Assembly (NCBI GenBank): GCA_020633335.1
Contig: JACKDU010000001.1
Location: forward strand, 372,001-436,000
Direction of reading: 5' to 3'
From: Myxococcales bacterium
GTDB taxonomy: Bacteria; Myxococcota_A; Polyangia; Nannocystales; Nannocystaceae
Length of the DNA: 64,000 nucleotides
Shown: positions 36,275 to 46,685 of the stretch, piece after piece
Position numbering within the stretch: position 1 is the stretch's first letter
Layout: every line of letters starts with the position of its first letter
Made by a program: the position numbers and the translations under genes
Notes under the pieces: generated by a model
The model's input: the letters and a program-made list of their open reading frames with translations, nothing else
What the model was told of the DNA's origin: nothing
The model's database searches: none

Positions 36275-36514
36275 TCAGGAGGCCGGGGTCTCGGGCGTCG
36301 GGGTCGCGGTCGGGGCGACCTCGTCGACCTCGTCGTCGTCGTAGTCGTCGTCGTCGTCCTCGTCGGGGATCGTCATCACCTCGAGCTTGTCACTGACGTC
36401 GGGGAGCGTCTCGAGGTGCTCGCGGACCTGCTCCTTGGTGATGAGGCCGCTTGCGATGTTCCGCTTGATGGTCCGAAGATCCATCAGGCGATCGGAATTC
36501 CGGGCGATAGCCAT
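36275..36514 (-). CDS. small acidic-tailed protein
   Basis: A 79-residue soluble protein. The N-terminal half is helical and ordered (MDLRTIKRNIASGLITKEQVREHLETLPDVSDK), followed by a highly acidic stretch (DEDDDDDYDDDEVDEV) and a Pro/Thr tail. No family known to me. It lies 34 bp before the DegP-like gene and is divergent from the MoxR operon. A TACAAC sequence lies 9 nt before the ATG. Confidence 0.65.
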   Translation of the reverse strand: MAIARNSDRLMDLRTIKRNIASGLITKEQVREHLETLPDVSDKLEVMTIPDEDDDDDYDDDEVDEVAPTATPTPETPAS

Positions 36515-36614
36515 GGCCGCAGCGTTGTAGACCAGGCGCCCCAGCGGGGGAAGTGCGGCGTTTGCGCGGTGGAATAGGCCGCGCTGGGACGCGGTTCATT
36601 GGCGTGCGGCGGCC

Positions 36615-36620
36615 TATACT
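36615..36620 (+). promoter_or_regulatory. possible -10 box TATACT upstream of MoxR-Bat operon
   Basis: TATACT is a strikingly AT-rich hexamer in the 278-bp divergent gap, about 170 nt before the MoxR ATG, preceded by a weak -35 region (ggttca). If used, it gives a long leader for the operon. The rest of the gap contains only Pro/Gly-coding-like GC-rich sequence and two copies of caggccggcgcggc. Confidence 0.3.
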
Positions 36621-36792
36621 GCCCGCGGGCGCGGGCCCTTGCGCCGGCCGCCCGCCGGCGCCAGTCTCAGGCCGGCGCGGCGCCCTCCACCTGCGGGCGA
36701 GGGCGTCAGGCCGGCGCGGCCGCGCCCGCGCGGACCTCCCCGCCCGGCGTTCCGCCCTCCGACACTCCCCCCAAACCTCCCAGAGCGAGCCC

Positions 36793-37800
<1,008 letters not shown>

Positions 37801-37839
37801 GCCAAGATCCCTGCGCCCGCTGACCGCTGATCGCTGAAG

Positions 37840-38817
37840 ATGCTTCGATCGAGCCAGAGCACCGCCGAGCAGGCCGCCAGCGCCGAGGCGCGCGAGCGGA
37901 CGATGGCGCTCCTCCGCGAGATCCGACGGATCGAGATCCAGACCTCGCGGCTGGTCAACCAGCACCTCGCGGGGTCGTATCAGTCGGTCTTCAAGGGGCA
38001 GGGCGTCGCCTTCTCCGAGGTCCGCGCCTACACCCCCGGCGACGACGTCCGGACCATCGACTGGAACGTCACCGCCCGCACCGGCGAGCCCCACGTCAAG
38101 CTCTTCACCGAGGAGCGCGAGGTCACGGTGATGCTGGTGGTCGACATGTCGGCGAGCCTCGACCTCGGCTCCCGCGACTACGACAAGCGGGCGCTGGTCG
38201 CCCGCCTCGCCGCGACCTTCGCCTTCTCGGCGATCCGCAACAACGACCGCGTCGGCCTCATCGGCTTCACCGATCAGGTCGAGGTCTTCGTGCCGCCGCG
38301 GAGCGGGCGCAAGCACGTCCTCGCGGTCGTCCAGCGGGTCCTGACCCACGAGCCGGTCCACCGCGGGACGCGGGCGGCGGCCGGCCTCGAGTACCTCGCG
38401 CGCCTCCACAAGGGGCACGCGGTCGCGGTCCTGATCTCCGACTTCGTCGACGCGCTCCCCGAGGAGCCGGCGCGCAGCGACGAGGCGATGGCCTTCGAGC
38501 GCGCGCTCAAGCTCGCCCGCCGCCGCCATGACCTGGTGGCGATCCGGGTCGAGGATCCCCTCGAGCTCGAGCTGCCGGCGCTCGGGATCGTCGCCCTCGA
38601 GGACCTCGAGCTCCTCGGCCTCGGCGGCGACGCCTACATCGACCTCAGCCGCGGCCGGGCCGAGCGCTACCGCCGGAGCGTCGGCGAGGAGCGCCTCCGC
38701 CTCGATCGTCTGATGAACAAGCTCCGCCTCGAGATGCTCACCGTCCGCTGCGGCGACAACTGGCAGCAGCCGCTGGTCTCCTTCTTCGCCCGCCGGGCCC
38801 GGAGGATGCGGCGATGA
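37840..38817 (+). CDS. DUF58 domain protein
   Basis: A 325-residue protein. The DUF58 signature is GSYQSVFKGQGVAFSEVRAYTPGDDVRTIDWNVTARTGEPHVKLFTEEREVTVML. It continues into a von Willebrand A-like fold with VVDMSASLDLGS (a MIDAS-like D-x-S-x-S) and ending NWQQPLVSFFARRARRMRR. DUF58 proteins are constant partners of MoxR ATPases. Its stop overlaps the next start by 4 bp (ATGA), so translation is coupled through the operon. Confidence 0.93.
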   Translation: MLRSSQSTAEQAASAEARERTMALLREIRRIEIQTSRLVNQHLAGSYQSVFKGQGVAFSEVRAYTPGDDVRTIDWNVTARTGEPHVKLFTEEREVTVMLVVDMSASLDLGSRDYDKRALVARLAATFAFSAIRNNDRVGLIGFTDQVEVFVPPRSGRKHVLAVVQRVLTHEPVHRGTRAAAGLEYLARLHKGHAVAVLISDFVDALPEEPARSDEAMAFERALKLARRRHDLVAIRVEDPLELELPALGIVALEDLELLGLGGDAYIDLSRGRAERYRRSVGEERLRLDRLMNKLRLEMLTVRCGDNWQQPLVSFFARRARRMRR

Positions 38818-40360
38818 GGCGGGGCGCGGGTGGGCGGCTGCGGGTGCTGAGCGCGCTCGTCGGCGGGGCGCTGGTGGTCGGCGCGCTCGCGCCGGCGCTG
38901 GCGATCGCCGACATCCCGCGCTTCGATCTGCCGAAGCCGAAGCCGAGGCCGAAGCCGAAGCCGAAGCCGAAGCCCGAGCCCGAGGACAAGGCGGACGCCG
39001 AGCCGGCGCCGCCGGCCGTCGTCGCGCCGGAGGCGATCGGCGCGGGTCCGGCGGACGCTGGGGCGGCGTCGCGGTCGCGCCGGCGCCTGCGGACGCGAGC
39101 GCAGGCGCGGACGCGGACGCGGACGCGAACCCGGCGGACGAGGCCGCGGCGGTCGGCGAGCCCGAGCCCGCGCCGGCGCCGGATGAGGCGCCGCCTCCCG
39201 TCGACGAGGACGCGGCCGGGGGCGCGGCCCTCCTCCCGCCGCCCGCGCCTGTCCCTCAGGACAGCACCTCCGAGGCCAGCGCCGACGACCCGCCGACCCC
39301 GGCGAGCGACGCCCCGGTGGTCGTCACCACGAAGATCAGCCCGGACCCCTCGTCGGTCGGCGATCTCCTGGTGATGGAGGTGATCGCCGCCTACCCCGCG
39401 GGCTACCGGGTCAACCTGCCGATCGGCGTCGACTTCGCGCCGCTCCACCTGGTGTCGATCGACGAGGGCGAGCCCGAGTCGACCGGCCAGGGCTTTCGCA
39501 AGGTCTTCAAGGTCACCCTCCAGCACTTCGACGTCGGCGAGGCCAAGGTCCCCGGCTTCCCGCTGACCTACGTCGGCGCCGACGGCCAGGTCGAGACCGT
39601 CAAGGTCGCCCCGCGCTCGTTCACGGTCGAGTCGCTCCTGGCCAACGAGGCCGACCCCCAGCGCCGCGGCGAGGACCCGCCGGTGTCGCTCGAGTACCCG
39701 AACACGACCGCCGAGATCATCATCTACTCGGCGGCGGTCGCGATGCTCGCCGGCTTCCTCCTCGCGCTCCTCTGGCGCCGCCTCGCCAGCCGCCCGCGCG
39801 AGGTGCTCGGGCCGCCGCCGGTGCCCCCGCACGAGCGCGCGCTGACGGCCCTGAGCGAGCTCGAGGGCGCCGGCCTCCTCGAGACCGGCCTCGTCCAGGA
39901 CTACTACCTGGAGCTCACCGAGATCGCCAAGGGCTACCTCGAGGGGCGCTTCGGGGTCGAGGCGCTCGATCGGACCACCGACGAGATCCGCCGCGAGCTG
40001 AAGCGCCGGGCCGACGCGATCGCGCCGCTCCAGCCGAGCGACGTGATCGACTTCCTCGAGGGCTGCGACCTCGTCAAGTTCGCCCGCTTCGACCCCGACG
40101 TCGACGAGGCCCGCGGCGCGCTCGCCCAGGTGCGGACGATGGTCGAGGAGACCAAGCCCAAGGACGCGCCGCCGCCCGCGGCCGCGCCGGCGACCGGTGA
40201 CGCGAAGGCGGAAGGTGCCACGAGCGAGGCCGCGAGCGACCCCGCCGCGCCTGCTTCCGCTGCTGAATCGACGAACATGTCGGAAGGGACATCCAGCGAG
40301 GGGGCCGCAGAGGCCCCGGCCGCGCCCGCGCCGGCCGCCGACGAGGAGGCCAGGTCATGA
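38814..40360 (+). pseudogene. Bat-operon membrane protein with Pro/Ala-rich region, frame broken near 39066
   Basis: It begins with a signal peptide (LSALVGGALVVGALAPALAIAD) and a KPKPRPKPKPKP stretch. Around 39064-39070 a missing G shifts the frame; the continuation is Ala/Asp/Pro-rich (ADADADADANPADEAAAVG), then an ordered extracytoplasmic domain (TTKISPDPSSVGDLLVMEVIAAYPAGYRVNLPIG), one membrane helix (IIYSAAVAMLAGFLLALLW) and a cytoplasmic helical domain (LVQDYYLELTEIAKGYLEGRFGVEALDRTTDEI) with an Ala/Pro/Glu tail. This layout matches the DUF4381/BatD-like gene often found between DUF58 and BatA. The frame break sits in a low-complexity GC tract and may be an assembly error. Confidence 0.75.
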
Positions 40361-41391
40361 GCCGCGCCCTCCTCCTCGGCAAGATCCTCGGCTTCGCGCT
40401 CCTCGGGGTCGCGGCCGCGGCCGCGGTGATCGGCGGGGTGATCGGCGCGGATCTCCGCCACGTCACCCTGGCCGAGCCGCTCTGGCTCCTCGCCGGCCTC
40501 CTGCCGCTCGCCGCGCTCGCCCTCCGGATCGCCAGGGCCCCGCGGCCGCCGACCCTCCGCTTCTCGCGGGCGCGGACGGCCACCCGCCTGAGGGCCGGCC
40601 TCGCCGCCCGGGTCGTCGATCTCCCCGACGGCCTCCGCCTCGCGGCCGCGCTCCTCCTCGCGGTCGCGCTCGCCCGTCCGCAGTCGAGCCGCCTCGCCGA
40701 TCGGATCGAGCACGAGGGGATCGACATCGCCGTCGCCCTCGACCTCTCGGACTCGATGGAGAACCAGGATCTCTATCCGAACCGCCTCGAGGCCGCCAAG
40801 CAGGTGATCGACGAGTTCATCGCTCGCCGCCCCCACGACCGGGTGGCGGTGGTCGCCTTCGGCGCGACCGCGTCGACGATCGCCCCGCTCACCCTCGATC
40901 ACGACGTCGTCCGCCTCCTGGTCCGCAAGGTCCAGCTCGGCGGGCTCGACGGGACCCGGACGGCGATCGGCGCTGGCATCGGCGTCGCCCTCAACCGCCT
41001 CGGCGAGTCGGAGGCGAAGAGCAAGGTGCTGGTCCTCCTCACCGACGGGGTCCACAACGCCGAGGGCCTCGACCCCGACTCCGCCGCCCAGGAGGCGCAG
41101 GATCGCGGGGTCCAGATCTACACCGTGCTGATCGGTCGCCACGCCGGCCAGAACATTGATCCTGGCCGTTTGGAGCGGATCGCCTCGGCCACCGGCGGCT
41201 ACGCCTACACCGCCGAGGACCGCGACGCCCTCACCACCTCGTTCCAGGACCTCCTCAACAAGCTCGAGAAGTCGACGATCGAGGGCGAGCCGGTGCGGGC
41301 CGAGCTCTTCGCCTGGCTCCTCTGGCCGGCGCTCCTCCTCCTGGTCGGCGACGTCGTCCTCCGGAGCACTCGCCTGCGGAGGTTCCCATGA
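40357..41391 (+). CDS. batA: BatA-type VWA membrane protein
   Basis: A 344-residue protein. Two N-terminal membrane helices (ILGFALLGVAAAAAVIGGVIG; LWLLAGLLPLAALAL) and one near residue 95 precede a von Willebrand A domain with an intact MIDAS: IAVALDLSDSMENQD, then GLDGTRTAIGAGIGVAL and VLLTDGVHNAEG. A C-terminal helix (LFAWLLWPALLLLVGDVVL) re-enters the membrane. BatA and BatB are thought to form a membrane complex with the TPR protein BatC under MoxR control. Start and stop overlap neighbours by 4 bp on both sides. Confidence 0.93.
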   Translation: MSRALLLGKILGFALLGVAAAAAVIGGVIGADLRHVTLAEPLWLLAGLLPLAALALRIARAPRPPTLRFSRARTATRLRAGLAARVVDLPDGLRLAAALLLAVALARPQSSRLADRIEHEGIDIAVALDLSDSMENQDLYPNRLEAAKQVIDEFIARRPHDRVAVVAFGATASTIAPLTLDHDVVRLLVRKVQLGGLDGTRTAIGAGIGVALNRLGESEAKSKVLVLLTDGVHNAEGLDPDSAAQEAQDRGVQIYTVLIGRHAGQNIDPGRLERIASATGGYAYTAEDRDALTTSFQDLLNKLEKSTIEGEPVRAELFAWLLWPALLLLVGDVVLRSTRLRRFP

Positions 41392-42572
41392 ACGGCGTGC
41401 TCGGCATGATCAGCGCGCTCCTCCTCGCGTTCGCGCCCGCGGCCGCGCCCGGCGCGGACCCGGCGAGCGAGCAGGTCGTCCAGGGGACCCTCGGCGCGGT
41501 CGACGACGTCGTCCTCGCCCGCGCCGACCTCTGGTGGGTGCTCCTCTTCGTCCCGCTCGCCGCCCTCGCCTTCGTCTGGGCCGCGCGCCAGCGCCGAAAT
41601 GGCATGCGCGCGCTCGGCAACCCGGCGCTGGTCGAGCGCCTGGTCGCCACGGTCCACCACGGCAACCGCCTGATCGCCGCGATCGCCACGGTCGCGGCGA
41701 TCCTCTGCCTCGGCGTCGGCCTGATGCGGGTGCAGTACGGCGGCACCGCCAAGATCATCCCGGCCGCCGGCCTCGACATCGTCCTCGCGGTCGACTACTC
41801 GAAGTCGATGCTCGCGCGCGACGTCTACCCGTCGCGGAGCGAGCGCCTGGAGGCCGAGCTCCGCCGCTTCCTCGACCGCGCGGGCGCCCGCGGCGATCGG
41901 GTCGGCGTCGTCGTCTTCGCCGGGGCCGCCCGTGGGCTCCCCCTCAGCCGCGACATGCGGCTGATCAAGCTCTACCTCGAGAAGGCCGACCCGCTCACCG
42001 AGAACCCGGGCGGCACCGCGATCGGCAAGGCGCTCCGCCTCGCGCTCACCTACCTGATCGACGCCCGCCGCGGCGACGCCCGGGCGAGCGGGGCCGAGGC
42101 GAGTGACGAGGCGCCGCCCTCCGAGGCCGACCAGGTGATCGTCCTCCTCACCGACGGCGAGGACACGACCTCGCGGCCGAAGGAGATGGCGGCCGAGGCC
42201 GCCCGCCTCGGGATCCGGCTCTACACGGTGGCGATCGGCTCGCGCTCGGGTGAGCCGATCCAGAAGTTCACCGCCGACGGCCAGCCCGACGGCTACCAGA
42301 TGGACGAGGACGGCAACTACCTGATGACCCGGGTCGACGAGCCGCTCCTCAAGGAGCTCGCGGAGTCGACCGGCGGCCGCTACGTCCACGTCGCCCCCGA
42401 TCGCTTCGGCCTCGACGAGGTCGAGGGCTGGATGGGCGAGCTGAGCCGGGCCCAGCGCGAGGACACCGTCGAGATCCACCGCGACGAGGGCTTCGTCTTC
42501 CTGGTCGTCCCCGCGCTCCTCTTCCTCTCGATCGCGCTCGCGCTCGGCGAGCGCAGGAGGGTCAAGGCATGA
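41388..42572 (+). CDS. batB: BatB-type VWA membrane protein
   Basis: A 394-residue protein paralogous to the preceding one. Hydrophobic segments are at the N-terminus and around LWWVLLFVPLAALAFVWAA and LIAAIATVAAILCLGVGLM. The VWA domain has the MIDAS IVLAVDYSKSMLARD, GGTAIGKALRLAL and VIVLLTDGEDTTS. The C-terminal helix is FVFLVVPALLFLSIALALGE. An insert after the third MIDAS-adjacent strand is rich in Ala/Glu/Ser. It is coupled by ATGA overlaps to BatA upstream and BatC downstream. Confidence 0.93.
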   Translation: MNGVLGMISALLLAFAPAAAPGADPASEQVVQGTLGAVDDVVLARADLWWVLLFVPLAALAFVWAARQRRNGMRALGNPALVERLVATVHHGNRLIAAIATVAAILCLGVGLMRVQYGGTAKIIPAAGLDIVLAVDYSKSMLARDVYPSRSERLEAELRRFLDRAGARGDRVGVVVFAGAARGLPLSRDMRLIKLYLEKADPLTENPGGTAIGKALRLALTYLIDARRGDARASGAEASDEAPPSEADQVIVLLTDGEDTTSRPKEMAAEAARLGIRLYTVAIGSRSGEPIQKFTADGQPDGYQMDEDGNYLMTRVDEPLLKELAESTGGRYVHVAPDRFGLDEVEGWMGELSRAQREDTVEIHRDEGFVFLVVPALLFLSIALALGERRRVKA

Positions 42573-43429
42573 TCACGCTGATGGGGTCGCGGGCGCTCCT
42601 CGGGCTGGTCGCCGCCGGCTGGCTGGCGAACGCGCTGGCGAGCACGAACGGCGACATCGAGGCGGGGATCGCCGCCTACGAGGCGGGCGATCACGACGCC
42701 GCCCTCGCGGCCTACGCGGCCGCCGAGGAGGGGCTCGGCGAGCGCCCGGAGATCCACTACAACCGCGGCCTCGCGCTCCTGGCGAAGGACGACCGCGAGG
42801 CCGCCCGCAAGGCCTTCGAGCACGGCTCCGAGTCCGAGGACCCGCGGGTGCGGGCGAGCTCGGAGTACGAGCTCGGCAACCTCGACTTCGACGCCGGCGC
42901 CTGGGAGGGCGCGATCGAGCGCTATATCGCCTGCCTCAAGATCGACCCCGAGCACGCCTCGGCGAAGTGGAACCTCGAGCTCGCCCGCCTGAAGAAGAAG
43001 CAGGAGGACGAGGAGAAGGAGAAGCAGGAGCAAGAGAAGCAGGACCAGGACCAGCAGGACCAGGACCAGCAGGACCAGGACGATCAGGAGAAGAAGGACG
43101 ACGAGGAGAAGAAGGACGACGAGGAGAAGCAGGACGACGAGGAGCAGAAGGACGAGCAGAAGCAGGACGACCAGCAGAAGCAGGACGAAGAGCAGAAGCA
43201 GGACGAAGAGCAGAAGCAGGACGACCAGCAGAAGCAGGACGACCAGCAGAAGCAGGACGACCAGCAGAAGCAGGGCGAGCAGCCCCAGCCGCCGCAGCCG
43301 CAGCAGCCGCAGCCCGTCCCGGTCGACCGCGCCGACCTCGACCGCGCCCTCGAGGAGCTCGACGCCGAGGACAACTTCTTCCTGGGTCGCCCCCTCGGTC
43401 GACCTGTCCCGGTGGACAGGGACTGGTAG
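42569..43429 (+). CDS. batC: BatC-type TPR protein with Gln/Lys/Asp repeat tail
   Basis: A 286-residue protein. It has a signal-like N-terminus, then about three TPR helix pairs (AGIAAYEAGDHDAALAAY, ERPEIHYNRGLALLAKDDREAARKAFEH, SEYELGNLDFDAGAWEGAIERYIACLKIDPEHASAKWNLEL). From about residue 147 the sequence is almost only Gln, Lys, Asp and Glu, including seven hexapeptides of the type QKQDDQ/QKQDEE. A Pro/Gln stretch and a short ordered end follow (LDRALEELDAEDNFFLGRP). The charged tail is typical of BatC but unusually long here. BatC bridges the VWA proteins. Confidence 0.9.
   Translation: MITLMGSRALLGLVAAGWLANALASTNGDIEAGIAAYEAGDHDAALAAYAAAEEGLGERPEIHYNRGLALLAKDDREAARKAFEHGSESEDPRVRASSEYELGNLDFDAGAWEGAIERYIACLKIDPEHASAKWNLELARLKKKQEDEEKEKQEQEKQDQDQQDQDQQDQDDQEKKDDEEKKDDEEKQDDEEQKDEQKQDDQQKQDEEQKQDEEQKQDDQQKQDDQQKQDDQQKQGEQPQPPQPQQPQPVPVDRADLDRALEELDAEDNFFLGRPLGRPVPVDRDW
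43157..43282 (+). repeat. seven 18-bp tandem repeats inside batC
   Basis: Six 18-bp units plus one diverged unit encode QKQDDQ or QKQDEE hexapeptides. Neighbouring sequence (43030-43156) is a related Gln/Asp/Glu/Lys-coding tract. Copy number is likely variable between strains by slippage; this is inference. Confidence 0.85.
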
Positions 43430-43431
43430 CG

Positions 43432-45231
43432 ATGGCTGAGCTCCGCCGCCGCGCCCTCGTCTCCGCGCTCGCGCTCGCGCCGACGCTCGCGCTCGCGCCG
43501 CGGAGCGTCCGCGCCGACGGCGTGCTGGCGATCCAGGCGCGGCTGGCGGCCAACGCGATCGAGGTCGGCGAGTCGGTCGAGCTGATCGTCGAGGTCAGCC
43601 GCGAGGGCGGCTCCGAGGAGCTCCCCGAGCCCCGCCTCCCCGACCTCGCGGCGATGGGGCTCGCCGTCGAGGGGCCGACGACCAACTACCGGACCCAGAC
43701 CTCGTGGATCAACGGGCGCTCGTCATCGAGCGTCCGCCTCACCTACGTCTACTACCTGATCCCGAGCAAGCCCGGCCGCTTCGAGCTCCCCGTGACCCTC
43801 AAGGACGGCGCCCGCACCGTCCGCGCGCCGTCGATCCCTGTCCTCGAGGTCAGCGGTGAGGCGCCGGCCGCGACCGCGACCGCCCCCGAGGCCAACGCCA
43901 AGCCGACCGACGCCCGCGGCGACGTCTTCGTCTGGGCGATGATCGACAAGCCGAGCCTCTACGTCGGCGAGCAGCTGACCTACACGATGGAGGTCTACGA
44001 GCGGGTCCGCTTCCAGAACATCCACCTCCGCGAGCTCCCCGGCTTCCAGGACTTCTGGAGCGAGGAGCTGCCGGAGGGGCGGCAGCGCAACGAGCTGGTC
44101 GCTGGCGTCGCCTACCGCGTCCACCCCGGGCTGCGGCGGGCGCTCTTCCCCCAGCGCGCCGGCAACCTCCGGATCACCCCCGCCCAGGTCGGCGTCGGCC
44201 TCCGGCGGCGGGTCAGCGGCCAGGCGATCGAGGTCGAGGTCAAGCCGCTGCCGGCCGAGGGGCAGCCCGCCGGCTTCTCGGCGAACAACGTCGGTCGCTA
44301 CCAGCTGAGCGCGAGCGTCGATCGCCAGGCGGTCAAGGTCGGCGAGCCGCTCACGCTCTCGCTGACGATCCGCGGCACCGGCAACATCAAGATCCTCGAC
44401 CCCGGGGCCTGGCCCGAGCTCCCGGGCTTCCGCCGCTACGACCCCAAGGTCGAGACCCAGGCGCTCACGGGCGACGTGATCGGCGGCGCCCGCCGCTACG
44501 ACTTCCTGCTGATCCCCGAGGCCGCCGGCCCGCTGACGATCCCGGCCCACACCCTCGACTTCTTCGACCCGAGCGAGGGCGCCTACCGCAAGGCCCGCTC
44601 GCAGCCGATCACGATCGAGGTGAGCGGCGACCCCGGGGCGGCCGCGGGGGCGCCTGCGGGGCCCGAGCCCAGCGCTCCGCCGCCGCCGACGGCGACCGAC
44701 GACGACCTCCTCCTCGCGCCGATCTACACCCCCGACGCGCTCCCGCGGGTGGAGGTCGCCGAGCCCTGGCTGACGCCGACCCGCTGGACCCTGGGGATGA
44801 TCGGCGCGCCCGCCCTCGGGCTCGTGGCCCTCGGCGCGCGGGCGATCCTCCGGCGGGCGCGCGGGGACGCGGCCTCGCAGGCGAGGGCCGCCCGCCAGGC
44901 CGCCGAGCGCGAGGGGATCGCCGCGGCCGAGGCGGCGGTCGCCTCGGGCGAGGGCTTCTACCCGGCGCTCGCGCAGCTCCTCCAGACCCTCGCGGTCGAT
45001 CGCGCGGGCCCGGAGGGGCAGGGGCTCCCGCGGCGGGCGCTCCTCGACGTGCTCCGCCGGCGCGGGGCCGAGGCCGCCGACGTCGATCGCCTCGGCGCCC
45101 TCCTTGATCGCTGCGACGCCGCCCGCTTCGGGGCCGCCGCGGGCGAGGGCAAGGGGGATCGCCGGGCGCTCCTCGACGAGGCCCTCGGCCTCCTCCGGCG
45201 CTCTTCGCTCGCCAAGGGGAGGTGGGCATGA
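43432..45231 (+). CDS. batD: BatD-type protein
   Basis: A 599-residue protein. The signal peptide (LVSALALAPTLALAPRSVRAD) is followed by a series of beta-sandwich segments characteristic of BatD: LAANAIEVGESVELIVEVS, TYVYYLIPSKPGRFELPVTL, SLYVGEQLTYTMEVY, ANNVGRYQLSASVDRQAVKVGEPLTLSLTIRGTGNI and YDFLLIPEAAGPLTIPAHTLDFFDP. A C-terminal membrane helix (LGMIGAPALGLVALGARAIL) leads to a cytoplasmic helical domain. It is part of the MoxR-Bat operon, starting 2 nt after the batC stop and overlapping batE by 4 bp. Confidence 0.92.
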   Translation: MAELRRRALVSALALAPTLALAPRSVRADGVLAIQARLAANAIEVGESVELIVEVSREGGSEELPEPRLPDLAAMGLAVEGPTTNYRTQTSWINGRSSSSVRLTYVYYLIPSKPGRFELPVTLKDGARTVRAPSIPVLEVSGEAPAATATAPEANAKPTDARGDVFVWAMIDKPSLYVGEQLTYTMEVYERVRFQNIHLRELPGFQDFWSEELPEGRQRNELVAGVAYRVHPGLRRALFPQRAGNLRITPAQVGVGLRRRVSGQAIEVEVKPLPAEGQPAGFSANNVGRYQLSASVDRQAVKVGEPLTLSLTIRGTGNIKILDPGAWPELPGFRRYDPKVETQALTGDVIGGARRYDFLLIPEAAGPLTIPAHTLDFFDPSEGAYRKARSQPITIEVSGDPGAAAGAPAGPEPSAPPPPTATDDDLLLAPIYTPDALPRVEVAEPWLTPTRWTLGMIGAPALGLVALGARAILRRARGDAASQARAARQAAEREGIAAAEAAVASGEGFYPALAQLLQTLAVDRAGPEGQGLPRRALLDVLRRRGAEAADVDRLGALLDRCDAARFGAAAGEGKGDRRALLDEALGLLRRSSLAKGRWA

Positions 45232-46091
45232 GGGCCGCGTTCGGCCCCGGTGCGCGCGCGCTCGCGCTGCTGGCCGTCGCCTGGGTGAGCCTCGCGCCCG
45301 CCCGCGCCCGCGCCGACGTCGTCGACGACGCCTTCCTCGCCGGCAACCAGGCCGCCGCCGCCGGCGAGTGGGCGACCGCGATCGAGCGCTACCGCGAGGC
45401 CGAGGGGCTCCTGCCCGGGCGCTCGGCGGTCCTCTCCTTCAACCTCGGCACCGCCTACGCCCAGCTCGGCGAGCTCGGGCCGGCGACCTACCACCTCCGC
45501 CGCGCCCTCCAGGCCGAGGCGGAGGCGAGCGGGGACGTCGCCGAGGCAGCCCGCCGCAACCTCGGGATCGTCCGCCAGCGGATGGAGGTCGCGGCGACCA
45601 CCGCCGGGGCCCAGATCGATCGCTCCGAGAGCTGGTGGGAGCTCCTCCTCGCGGCGGTCGCGGCCCCCCTCTTCGGCTGGCTGGCCCTTGGGTCTGGTTG
45701 GCTCGGGCTGGTGATCACGCCGCTGGCCGCGCGCCTCCGCGGCGGGGCGGCGGCCGGCGCTCGCTCGCTGGTCGGCGTCCTCGCGCTGGTCTTTGTCGTG
45801 GTCGGCGCTCTCCACGGCGTCGCCCTCCGGACCCAGGCGAGCGCGCCGACGGCGATCGTCCTGCCGGCCGCGGCGGCCGTCCGCGAGGCCCCCGGCGCCC
45901 ACCGCAAGGAGTCCTTCACCGTCCAGGGCGGGAGCCGGGTGCGGATCGTCGAGGAGGTGCCCGGGTGGAGCCGCGTTCGCCTCCCCGGCGGCCTCGAGGG
46001 CTGGCTCCCGGAGGGAGATCTCGGGCGCCTCCAGGGGGCTCCTCGCCGCCGCGGCGCGCCGTCGGCGAGCCGTCCGTCGGGCGGCGCCTGA
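45228..46091 (+). CDS. batE: BatE-type TPR and SH3-domain membrane protein
   Basis: A 287-residue protein. Signal peptide (ALALLAVAWVSLAPARARAD), then TPR-like helices (AFLAGNQAAAAGEWATAIERYREAEGLLPG, AVLSFNLGTAYAQLGELGPATYHLRRALQAE). Two membrane helices follow (LLLAAVAAPLFGWLALGSGWLGLVI; LVGVLALVFVVVGALHGVAL). The end is a bacterial SH3 domain (AVREAPGAHRKESFTVQGGSRVRIVEEVPGWSRVRLPGGLEGWLP). TPR-TM-TM-SH3 is the BatE layout, and it ends the operon. A hairpin lies directly after the stop. Confidence 0.9.
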   Translation: MRAAFGPGARALALLAVAWVSLAPARARADVVDDAFLAGNQAAAAGEWATAIERYREAEGLLPGRSAVLSFNLGTAYAQLGELGPATYHLRRALQAEAEASGDVAEAARRNLGIVRQRMEVAATTAGAQIDRSESWWELLLAAVAAPLFGWLALGSGWLGLVITPLAARLRGGAAAGARSLVGVLALVFVVVGALHGVALRTQASAPTAIVLPAAAAVREAPGAHRKESFTVQGGSRVRIVEEVPGWSRVRLPGGLEGWLPEGDLGRLQGAPRRRGAPSASRPSGGA

Positions 46092-46097
46092 GGCCGT

Positions 46098-46114
46098 CCA
46101 GCGGGGCCCGCTGG
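46098..46114 (+). terminator. hairpin after batE
   Basis: ccagcgg and ccgctgg pair around a 3-nt loop 6 nt after the batE stop, a plausible operon terminator stem, but with no U-tract. Confidence 0.35.
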
Positions 46115-46337
46115 GCGGCGGCCGTCGCTCTCTGGCCGCTTCACCGCGAGCCCCGTGTGGTCGCCTCGCGCAGGGCCGAGGTTGATCGCCTACATCGCCT
46201 CGGCCGAGTCCGTGCGCGCTTCCGTCGTTGACCTCTGCGGCCGCCCTGGCCGGCGCCGGACCGCGTTCACGGTCTCGCTTGGCTCCACGAAAATGGCCGT
46301 GGCAAGTGCTGGCCGCGCGAGATAACCTGATGGTGTC

Positions 46338-46622
46338 GTGCTGGCTGTCCTCGCCACCAAGATCCGCAACTCTGGCCGAAGCCAGGGGTCGACCGCGGCG
46401 GTGGTGGGGAAGGCGTACGAGGGCTTCCTGATCTCGGAGCCGGTGGTCGGCCGCGGGATGGTGATCTTCCGCGACCCCAACGGGCGCCGGATGGTCACGA
46501 CCGCGGTCCGTCGGGTGCTCACCACCTCGGAGCAGCGCCTCCTCTACGTCGAGACCGAGAACAGCGTCTATCGCCTGGCGATCCTCGATCAAGAGGCCCT
46601 GCCGGCGAGCGCCACCGGCTAG
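46338..46622 (+). CDS. small conserved-looking protein
   Basis: A 94-residue soluble protein starting with GTG. It has a compact beta pattern (STAAVVGKAYEGFLISEPVVGRGMVIFRDPNGRRMVTTAVRRVL, then EQRLLYVETENSVYRLAIL) like a small barrel. No family assigned. An AT-rich gataacct stretch lies about 10 nt upstream and may be its promoter. It lies in the otherwise empty region between the bat operon and the GAF kinase. Confidence 0.6.
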   Translation: MLAVLATKIRNSGRSQGSTAAVVGKAYEGFLISEPVVGRGMVIFRDPNGRRMVTTAVRRVLTTSEQRLLYVETENSVYRLAILDQEALPASATG

Positions 46623-46685
46623 CGCTCTCGATGATCTGACCGAAGGGGCAGGTTCTGCCGCCCGTGATCACCGCGAGTCGGCGGC

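Noticed and set aside
39064..39072. Programmed frameshifting in the Bat membrane protein gene.
   Set aside because: No slippery heptamer or downstream pseudoknot is evident, and similar breaks occur in unrelated genes nearby, so error or mutation is simpler.
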